Source of the DNA: Hymenobacter negativus
Lineage (GTDB): Bacteria; Bacteroidota; Bacteroidia; Cytophagales; Hymenobacteraceae
Assembly (NCBI RefSeq): GCF_016056375.1
Contig: NZ_JAEDAE010000014.1
Coordinates: forward strand, 1 to 54,604
Direction: 5' to 3'
DNA length: 54,604 bases
Shown: piece by piece, positions 48,683 to 54,604 of the stretch
Layout of the letters: every line of letters begins with the position of its first letter
How positions within the stretch are numbered: position 1 is the stretch's first letter
Notes under the pieces: model-generated
Told to the model about the DNA's origin: nothing
Database searches by the model: none
The model's input: the letters and a program-made list of their open reading frames with translations, nothing else
Made by a program: the position numbers and the translations under genes

Positions 48683-50050
48683 ATGACTCGGAAAAGATAT
48701 TTAGCTACTGCCTGCCTCGGGGCCATCCTGTTATTAGCCGGCTTTGCCGCCTTCCTCCCCCAAAGCCACCCCGACGCCCTTCCCAACGCCTTCAATCCCG
48801 CCGATTTGGCCTGGATGCTCTCTGCCTCCGGCCTCGTGCTGCTGATGACGCCCGGCCTGGCCTTCTTCTACGGCGGCATGGTGAGCAAGCGCAACGTGAT
48901 TTCGACAATGCTCCAGAGCTTTATCGCGCTGGGCGTCATTTCGGTGCTGTGGTACGTGGTGGGCTTTTCGCTGGCTTTTGGCGACAGCATTGGCGGCGTG
49001 ATTGGCAATCCGCTCACGTTCTTCATGTTCAACAACGTGGGCACCGCCCCGCACCCGCGCCTGGCCCCCAACCTGCCGCTGGTGCTCTACGCCGCCTTCC
49101 AGCTGAAATTCGCCATCATCACGCCCGCCCTTATCAGCGGCGCGTTTGCCGAGCGCATCCGGTTCTGGGGCTATCTGCTGTTCATGTGCCTGTTTAGCCT
49201 GCTCATCTACTGCCCGCTGGCCCACTGGACCTGGCACCCCGACGGCTTCCTATTCAAGTGGGGCGTGCTCGATTTTGCCGGCGGCACGGTGGTGCACATC
49301 TCGGCCGGTTTCGCGGCGCTGGCGGGCGCCCTGGCCCTGGGCCGCCGCCACAGCCACCTCGAAGGCCACACCCACGTGCCGCCCAACGTGCCGTTCATTC
49401 TCATTGGCACGGGCTTGCTGTGGTTTGGCTGGTTTGGGTTCAATGCCGGCTCGGCGCTGGCGGCCAATGCCACGGCGGTGCAGGCCTTCTTCACCACGCA
49501 CATGGCTTCGGCCGCCGCTATGCTCACCTGGATGATGATTGAGGCCGTGCGCGGGCAGCGGCCCTCGGCGGCGGGCGCGGCCATTGGCGCGGTGGTGGGC
49601 CTGGTAGCCATCACCCCAGCGGCGGGCTACGTGAGCTACGGCCCGGCGCTGTTCATCGGCGTAGTGTCGGCCGCCATTAGCGCCGGCGCAGTCGATTTGA
49701 AAAACCGCACCACGCTGGATGATACGCTTGACGTGTTTCCCTGCCACGGCGTGGGCGGCATCGCGGGCATGATTCTCACCGCCGTTTTTGCCAAGGATGG
49801 CGGCCTGGTTCCCACCGGTTCCTGGACGCTGCTGCTGCACCACCTCGGCGCGCTGGCCTTTATTTCGGTCTACACTTTCGGTGGCTCCTACCTACTCTAT
49901 AAAGTAACCAACGTCCTCATTCCCATTCGGGTAAACGCTACGCACGAAGCCGATGGCCTCGACCTCAGCCAGCACGGCGAAACAGTATTGCCCGCGCCCC
50001 AGGAGCTGGAATCCGCCAAAGAGTTACGTTTCGTGGTGCGGGCATCGTAG
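48683..50050 (+). CDS. amt: Ammonium transporter (Amt/MEP/Rh family)
   Basis: The 455-residue protein has an N-terminal signal-like helix and eleven transmembrane segments. Family motifs are LVLLMTPGLAFFYGGMVSKRNV, ISGAFAERIRFWGY, DFAGGTVVHISAGFAAL (first pore His) and DVFPCHGVGGIAGMI (second pore His). It conducts ammonium across the inner membrane. No glnK-type PII gene follows; the next gene converges. A TATCTTCG element (48649-48656) is a one-mismatch -7 candidate. The cytosolic tail (NATHEADGLDLSQHGETV) is normal for the family. Confidence 0.95.
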   Translation: MTRKRYLATACLGAILLLAGFAAFLPQSHPDALPNAFNPADLAWMLSASGLVLLMTPGLAFFYGGMVSKRNVISTMLQSFIALGVISVLWYVVGFSLAFGDSIGGVIGNPLTFFMFNNVGTAPHPRLAPNLPLVLYAAFQLKFAIITPALISGAFAERIRFWGYLLFMCLFSLLIYCPLAHWTWHPDGFLFKWGVLDFAGGTVVHISAGFAALAGALALGRRHSHLEGHTHVPPNVPFILIGTGLLWFGWFGFNAGSALAANATAVQAFFTTHMASAAAMLTWMMIEAVRGQRPSAAGAAIGAVVGLVAITPAAGYVSYGPALFIGVVSAAISAGAVDLKNRTTLDDTLDVFPCHGVGGIAGMILTAVFAKDGGLVPTGSWTLLLHHLGALAFISVYTFGGSYLLYKVTNVLIPIRVNATHEADGLDLSQHGETVLPAPQELESAKELRFVVRAS

Positions 50051-50056
50051 TAGCTA

Positions 50057-50165
50057 CTAAAAGCGCCTGTCATCCTGAGCGCAGCGAAGGACCTAATCAC
50101 GCATGAACAAGTAGTTCTTATATGATTAGGTCCTTCGCTGCGCTCAGGATGACAGGCACTTTTAG
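50057..50165. repeat. Palindrome of the GTCATCCTGAGCGCAGCG family, copy 2
   Basis: The arms 50065-50099 and 50123-50157 are exact 35-bp inverses and extend outwards to 50057 and 50165 with one mismatch. The 23-nt loop is unrelated to copy 1. The repeat starts 7 bp after the amt stop and ends 3 bp before the stop of the convergent gene, and probably serves as a terminator. Confidence 0.93.
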
Positions 50166-50167
50166 TA

Positions 50168-50878
50168 TTACGTCCCAATCACAAACACCGTCGGAATCTT
50201 GTGCAGCTCCGGGGCTGGCAGGCGCTTCCAGTCGCTCACGGTCAGCGTCTTAATAAACTCTCCTGCCCCGGTCACATCGGCCGCCACGCACAGGCGGGTG
50301 CCGGGCTGCAGATGCGCCAGCAAGTCGCTGAACAGCGCCCCGTTGCGGTAAGGCGTTTCGATAAACAGCTGCGACTGCTGCCGCAGCTGCGCCTCCTTCT
50401 CCAGTGCCTTGATGGCCGCCACCCGGGGCGCTTTTTCAATGGGCAAATACCCGTGAAATGCAAACTGCTGCCCATTCAGCCCCGAGGCCATGAGCGCCAG
50501 CAGCAGCGACGACGGCCCCACCAGCGGCCGCACCCGCAGGCCCTGCCGGTGCGCCTCCCGCGCCAGTGCCGCGCCGGGGTCCGCAATGCCGGGGCAGCCG
50601 GCTTCGCTGAGAATGCCGGCATCAATGCCCTCTTTCGCCAGTAGCGCGAGTGCGGCTTTTACTTCCGCGTCGGTGCTGTCCTTGTCGATGACTACGAAGC
50701 GGATATCCTCAATCACGCGGTGCGGGGCCACGCTTTTCACGAAGCGGCGGGCGGTGCGGGCATTCTCCACCAGAAAATAGGGGAGGGACGCCACGGCGGC
50801 CACTACCTGCGGCGGCAGCACCTGCGGGGCCGTGTCGTCGGCCAGCGGCGTTGGGATGAGGAAAAGGGTTCCGGACAT
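50168..50878 (-). CDS. SAM-dependent methyltransferase, RsmI-like (tetrapyrrole methylase fold)
   Basis: The 236-residue protein matches the tetrapyrrole methylase superfamily of the RsmI type. The first strand GTLFLIPTPLADD, the SEAGCPGIADPGAALAREA loop that binds S-adenosylmethionine, and GPSSLLLALMASGL are present, followed by HGYLPIEKAPRVAAIKALE and LFIETPYRNGALF, all typical. RsmI 2'-O-methylates C1402 of 16S rRNA. Bacteroidota often carry this short homologue besides a canonical RsmI, so it may act on another RNA; I cannot tell from sequence alone. The minus-strand TTCCTTTG stretch about 25 nt upstream resembles a -7 element. Confidence 0.85.
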   Translation of the reverse strand: MSGTLFLIPTPLADDTAPQVLPPQVVAAVASLPYFLVENARTARRFVKSVAPHRVIEDIRFVVIDKDSTDAEVKAALALLAKEGIDAGILSEAGCPGIADPGAALAREAHRQGLRVRPLVGPSSLLLALMASGLNGQQFAFHGYLPIEKAPRVAAIKALEKEAQLRQQSQLFIETPYRNGALFSDLLAHLQPGTRLCVAADVTGAGEFIKTLTVSDWKRLPAPELHKIPTVFVIGT

Positions 50879-51000
50879 TGGGCATAAATAATATGCTGCA
50901 AAGGAACGGCGCTACCGCTTGACAACCCTCGTGGCCGCATTCATCGAATGAGCTTTCGGACGCTCGAATGCGCCTCGGCCTGCATATCAGTCAAACAAAA

Positions 51001-51033
51001 ATCGCCCCGCTTTCATAAAGAAAGCGGGGCGAT
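51001..51033 (-). terminator. Terminator of the collagen-like / T9SS cargo operon
   Basis: ATCGCCCCGCTTT pairs perfectly with AAAGCGGGGCGAT around a 7-nt loop. On the minus strand it is followed by ATTTTTGTTTG, giving a good rho-independent terminator after the stop at 51061. Confidence 0.9.
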
Positions 51034-51060
51034 TGGACTGACGGTCAGCAGCTGTAGGCG

Positions 51061-52581
51061 CTAGTCGCGCTTCAGCAGGCGGGTAACGCGCTGGTCGCCC
51101 TGGCGGGCTTGCAGCGTGTATACACCGCTAGCCAACGCCCGAACATCAAGCTGGAAGCGGCTTGCACCGGCCTCCGCCGTTTCTTCGCGGTGGATGAGCA
51201 CGCGCCCGGCTATGTCGTAGAGGTCAAGCTGGACCGGGCCTGTGCCCGAGCTCATCAAGTCCAGAGTAAGGTATTCCTGCAGCGGCACCGGGTAGGCTTC
51301 GAGCTTGAAGACCATGGAGCTGGCAAAACGCACGGCCAGCACCTTGCTCAACTGGCTTTTGCCCTCGGTGTCGAGCTGTCGCAGGCGGTAGAACAGCGTG
51401 GCCCCCAACTGGCTCGCGTCTTTGTCGATGGCCGTGGAGGCGGCCGGCGACCACCGCTGGCTGGCTACCACCTGCCGGCTGATTTCCTGCCACTTCTGCT
51501 GGTCCGTGGAGCGTTCAATGACGTACCAGCCATTGCTCGGCTTCGTGGTTGTCGACCAGGTCAGCACGGCATCGGCGCTGCGGGCGGTGCCCGAAAACAG
51601 TGTCTGAGCCAGCGGAGCCACGGCGGGCAGGCTGTTCAGGCTCACAGTGTACCAGGCGTTTAGCTCGGTGGTGGCCACTGCTACGGTGCGAGCCAGGGCG
51701 GGCTGTGGCTCGCCGGCTTTCACCCAGGTTTGGCCCCGGTCGATGGAGTACCACACCTGGGCCAGGGCTCCGCCAAAGTCCAGGCCGTGGTCGTTGTCGG
51801 CCAGCCAGCTCAGCGACAGCTTGACGGCTTTGGTTGGGTTGCGTTCATCGGCCGTGCTGACTCGCCAGATGCGGTCGATGCCCTGCTTGCCCGCAAACGC
51901 CGGGCTTTGGGCGTAGGAGTAGTTCAGCTGGTTCAGGCCGGTGCGGCGGTCCACGGCCAGCGTCAGGGCCTGGCCGTTGGGGTTCAGCACAAAGCCCATG
52001 TTGCCGAAGTTGACGGGCTCGGTGCCGCGCACGGCTTGCTGCTGCGTCAGGCTGCCCCGCACGTAGTGGCTATCGTCTTCGGTGCCGGCCGGGCCGGGGC
52101 CCATCAGGGTGCCGCCCGATGCCAGGCGCAGGCTGTAAGCCGCCGTGGTGAGCAGGTTGCCCGTGGCCAGCCGCAAGCCGTTGGCTACCGTGGCATCGGA
52201 GCCAAGCGTGGTGCCGGCTGGGTTGTCGAGGCGCAGGTTGTAGAGCGTGGCACCGTTCATGCTGAGTACGTGGGGCGTCATGCCCATCAGTACCACTGTA
52301 CTTTTGCTGGCTACCCAAGTGCCAGCGGCGGTGTTCAGCAGGTTGCCTTCATCAATGAAGAGCCGGTTGGAATAGTTACCAGCTGCGGAGGTCAGGTCGA
52401 ACTCGCCGGCATTCTCTACATCGCCGCGCACGTAGCGCACCGAATCGGTGAGGGCGACGAGGCCGCCCGCTCCGTTGTAGAGGCCCTGTGCCTGGCTGGT
52501 GTGCAGGGCCGTAGCACCACACACCAGCAGCAGCGCAAGCGCGACTTTGGGAGGTTCGAAACGTTTGAGGTATCGGTTCAT
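51061..52581 (-). CDS. Type IX secretion system cargo protein with C-terminal sorting domain
   Basis: The 506-residue product begins with a signal peptide (VALALLLVCGATALHTSQA). The centre is beta-rich (VRYVRGDVENAGEFDL, VVLMGMTPHVLSMNGATLYN and similar) and of unknown function; around residues 300-400 there is a fibronectin-like segment (SADAVLTWSTTTKPSNGWYV). The last 80 residues are a type A T9SS sorting domain: LEAYPVPLQEYLTLDL, VQLDLYDIAGRVLIHRE, LDVRALASGVYTLQARQGD, VTRLLKRD. It should be secreted through the outer membrane and attached to the surface. It begins 13 bp after the collagen-like gene, so they form one operon. I used the ATG at 52581 because it precedes the signal peptide directly. 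Confidence 0.88.
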   Translation of the reverse strand: MNRYLKRFEPPKVALALLLVCGATALHTSQAQGLYNGAGGLVALTDSVRYVRGDVENAGEFDLTSAAGNYSNRLFIDEGNLLNTAAGTWVASKSTVVLMGMTPHVLSMNGATLYNLRLDNPAGTTLGSDATVANGLRLATGNLLTTAAYSLRLASGGTLMGPGPAGTEDDSHYVRGSLTQQQAVRGTEPVNFGNMGFVLNPNGQALTLAVDRRTGLNQLNYSYAQSPAFAGKQGIDRIWRVSTADERNPTKAVKLSLSWLADNDHGLDFGGALAQVWYSIDRGQTWVKAGEPQPALARTVAVATTELNAWYTVSLNSLPAVAPLAQTLFSGTARSADAVLTWSTTTKPSNGWYVIERSTDQQKWQEISRQVVASQRWSPAASTAIDKDASQLGATLFYRLRQLDTEGKSQLSKVLAVRFASSMVFKLEAYPVPLQEYLTLDLMSSGTGPVQLDLYDIAGRVLIHREETAEAGASRFQLDVRALASGVYTLQARQGDQRVTRLLKRD

Positions 52582-52594
52582 GGTCTCGTACTGA

Positions 52595-54604
52595 TTAATT
52601 CCAGTTTGTTCCATCAGAAACAAAAGTGCCCATGGTGTTAGCAGGAATGATAACACTCGATACGGTAGCATTGCCGTTCACAATATATACGGTCAGAGAA
52701 CTGCTGCCAGAGGCTTTTATGTATACAACGCGCCCGGCAACCGAAGCACCATCAGCAATAGACAAGGAGGCATTATCAGTGGTGCTGCTGGTGGTTACTT
52801 TGATGTAGTTTGCGCTGGCGCTGCCGCTAAAGCTAGGAGTAATTCTAGCTGCGTTGCTACCACTGCTATTGTTGCCAGGCATCGAAGCCAGAACGCCAAC
52901 AGTAGCTGCCGGCCCAGCCGGAACCGTGAAGTTCAGAACCGCCGCTGTGCTGCTTCCGCTATTGGTTACAGAGGCACTCGAACCAGCAGGCCCCGTTGTT
53001 GTAGTACCTATCGTTACAGTGGCAGCGCCATTAGCACCGGTGGCACCGGTAGGCCCAGCCGGGCCCTGTGGACCAGTGGGGCCAGCGGGGCCTTGCGGAC
53101 CAGTGGCACCAGTGGCACCGGTCGCACCAGTGGCACCTTGAGCGCCAGTGTCGCCTCTTGGAATGGTAAAGCGGAATACAGCTGCCGAAGTAGTCCCGGT
53201 ATTGGTAACGGATGCGCTCGAGCCCGCCGCGCCGGTCGTGGTGGCACCTAAAGTCACAGTAGCCGCAGCACCTGTGGCACCCGTTGCGCCTTGAGGGCCC
53301 GTTACGCCCTGAGGGCCAGTAGCACCGGTAGCACCAGTGGCCCCAGTAGCACCTTGAGCCCCGGTATTTCCAGTATCACCTTTCAATCCCTGCGGGCCAA
53401 TGGGGCCAGCAACGCCCTGCGGACCTGCAGCGCCGGTGGCACCCGTCGCGCCGGTAGCACCCGTCGCGCCGGTAGCACCGGCCACACCCTGAGCGCCGGT
53501 GTCGCCAGTATCGCCTTTGTCACCTTTCAGGCCTTGAGGACCGGCTACCGTACTGGCTGGGCCGGTAGCACCTTGTGGACCCGCCGGTCCGACTTCGCCT
53601 TGGGGACCAGCTGCGCCTTGGGCACCGGTGGCACCCATCGCGCCCGTATCACCTTTCAATCCCTGCGGACCAACGGGGCCAGCAACGCCTTGGGGGCCTG
53701 TGGCACCAGTTTCGCCAGTAGCACCCTGGGGGCCAACAGCACCGGCCACACCCTGAGCACCCGTTGCCCCGGTGTCGCCTTTAGGGCCAGCAACGCCTTG
53801 GGGGCCAGTGGCACCCGTCTCGCCTGTATCACCTTTTAGCCCTTGGGGACCAATTGGACCTTGGTCACCCTGGTCGCCTTTGGCACCATTGGTGCCGGCC
53901 ATGCCCGTGTCGCCTTTGGGGCCAACGGGGCCCGCAACGCCTTGGTCGCCCTGGTCACCTTTGGCGCCGTTGGCTCCAGTTGCGCCAGTATCACCTTTTT
54001 CCCCTTTGGCACCATCTAACCCAGCATCACCTTTCGGACCGATGGGACCGGCCACACCTTGGTCGCCTTGGTCGCCTTTCGGGCCAGCCGCGCCGTCAAA
54101 GCCACGGTCGCCTTTCGGACCAACGGGGCCGGCAATGCCCTGCTCACCTTGGTCGCCTTTCGGGCCGGCCGCGCCGTCAAAACCCGTGTCGCCTTTGGGC
54201 CCTACCGGGCCGGCCACGCCCTGCGGGCCCGTGTCCCCTTTCGGGCCGGCTGCACCATCAAAGCCAGCGTCGCCTTTGGGGCCCATGGGACCGGCCACGC
54301 CTTGAATCCCTTGGTCGCCTTTGGCGCCATCCGCTCCGGTAGCGCCAGTATCACCTTTCGGGCCAATAGGACCAGCCGGGCCTTGCGGGCCTGTGTCGCC
54401 TTTCGGGCCGGCCGCGCCGTCAAAGCCGGCGTCGCCTTTCGGACCGATTGGGCCTGTTGGGCCTGCTGGGCCTTGGTCGCCCTTCGGGCCGGCCGCGCCG
54501 TCAAAACCCGTGTCGCCTTTGGGGCCCATGGGACCGGCTACACCTTGCACGCCCTGGTCACCTTTCGGACCAGCCGCGCCGTCAAAGCCGGTGTCACCTT
54601 TCGG
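52595..54604 (-). CDS. Collagen-like triple-helix repeat protein (N terminus outside the window)
   Basis: At least 669 residues are visible; the frame runs to the window edge without a start, so the gene is partial. About 470 residues are uninterrupted Gly-X-Y, rich in GPKGD, GAAGPKGD and GATGAT. KGD/KGE pairs are known to stabilise bacterial collagens that lack hydroxyproline. Two short non-collagen modules (TVTLGATTTGAAGSSASV and TVTIGTTTTGPAGSSASV, each ending in a FT(I/V)P motif) interrupt the array near the C terminus; similar modules occur in phage fibres and Firmicutes collagens. The last 120 residues are beta-rich, Ser/Thr/Asn-rich and end in MGTFVSDGTNWN; no T9SS sorting domain is seen. 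A surface fibre is likely. It is upstream of, and co-transcribed with, the T9SS cargo gene. Confidence 0.9.
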   Translation of the reverse strand, partial: PKGDTGFDGAAGPKGDQGVQGVAGPMGPKGDTGFDGAAGPKGDQGPAGPTGPIGPKGDAGFDGAAGPKGDTGPQGPAGPIGPKGDTGATGADGAKGDQGIQGVAGPMGPKGDAGFDGAAGPKGDTGPQGVAGPVGPKGDTGFDGAAGPKGDQGEQGIAGPVGPKGDRGFDGAAGPKGDQGDQGVAGPIGPKGDAGLDGAKGEKGDTGATGANGAKGDQGDQGVAGPVGPKGDTGMAGTNGAKGDQGDQGPIGPQGLKGDTGETGATGPQGVAGPKGDTGATGAQGVAGAVGPQGATGETGATGPQGVAGPVGPQGLKGDTGAMGATGAQGAAGPQGEVGPAGPQGATGPASTVAGPQGLKGDKGDTGDTGAQGVAGATGATGATGATGATGAAGPQGVAGPIGPQGLKGDTGNTGAQGATGATGATGATGPQGVTGPQGATGATGAAATVTLGATTTGAAGSSASVTNTGTTSAAVFRFTIPRGDTGAQGATGATGATGATGPQGPAGPTGPQGPAGPTGATGANGAATVTIGTTTTGPAGSSASVTNSGSSTAAVLNFTVPAGPAATVGVLASMPGNNSSGSNAARITPSFSGSASANYIKVTTSSTTDNASLSIADGASVAGRVVYIKASGSSSLTVYIVNGNATVSSVIIPANTMGTFVSDGTNWN
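53030..54604 (-). repeat. Tandem collagen-coding repeats with 81-bp period
   Basis: From the window edge to about 54000 the Gly-X-Y triplets form a higher-order unit of nine triplets (27 residues, 81 bp), with the block GFDGAAGPKGD recurring. Further towards the C terminus the unit breaks into shorter GATGAT and GPQG runs. Such DNA is prone to slippage and length change. Confidence 0.85.

Noticed and set aside
53291..54342. Plus-strand frames inside the collagen repeat
   Set aside because: They are translations of the complementary strand of Gly-X-Y repeats; low complexity follows from the repeat itself.
53030..54604. CRISPR-like array
   Set aside because: The repeats are contiguous coding triplets with no unique spacers of constant length and no cas genes nearby.

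Overview
The window is a high-GC chromosomal segment of a Bacteroidota bacterium, most likely Hymenobacter or a close relative (Cytophagales). The evidence is a fused MurF-alanine racemase, a type IX secretion sorting domain, a bacterial geranylgeranylglyceryl-phosphate-synthase homologue, Bacteroidota families such as DUF4834, DUF5686 and DUF4230, two Tat-type ferritin-like proteins, and several TAnnTTTG promoter elements. The genus is an inference from family content. I see no phage, plasmid, transposase or CRISPR array.

Layout. 0.4-5.4 kb: a fasciclin protein, a membrane J-domain/TPR protein, a small envelope operon (holin-X-like protein, unknown coiled-coil/membrane protein, GGGP synthase), tRNA-Thr(CGT) and two small membrane proteins. 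5.5-13.7 kb: YfhO-type membrane protein, D-cysteine desulfhydrase/ACC deaminase-like enzyme, a GT39-like membrane protein, a DUF4230 protein, RecX and the ferritin-like pair. 13.9-23.4 kb: DUF5686 outer-membrane protein, a lipoprotein amidohydrolase, a TPR sensor-kinase homologue lacking its phospho-accepting His, and an M16 peptidase pair. 23.5-29.2 kb: MurF-Alr and a TonB-dependent receptor. 29.4-35.7 kb: a duplicated convergent module (alpha/beta hydrolase facing a carboxypeptidase-regulatory-domain protein) with an OmpA lipoprotein between the copies. 35.9-38.4 kb: FeoA-FeoB. 38.6-48.6 kb: a tripartite exporter (adaptor, TolC, ABC ATPase, two FtsX-type permeases), an auto-adhesin-like protein, an NtrC-type regulator and its histidine kinase. 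48.7-54.6 kb: ammonium transporter, RsmI-like methyltransferase, a T9SS cargo protein and a collagen-like protein cut off by the window end.

How the genes work together. The clearest unit is the exporter: a near-consensus sigma-54 promoter lies just upstream of the adaptor gene, and a sigma-54 activator with its kinase follows the permeases, suggesting local control. FeoAB is a ferrous iron uptake operon. MurF-Alr links D-Ala production to peptidoglycan precursor synthesis.

The most unusual features are: (1) two copies of the hydrolase/CPD module, each with a nested palindrome running exactly from stop codon to stop codon, and both hydrolases carrying Gly at the nucleophile position; (2) a palindromic repeat captured in frame inside murF-alr; (3) a histidine kinase with Asn in place of the H-box His; (4) several different families of REP-like palindromes in intergenic gaps; (5) the collagen-like protein with a 27-residue higher-order period and two phage-fibre-like modules. 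All calls are by eye; no database search was run.
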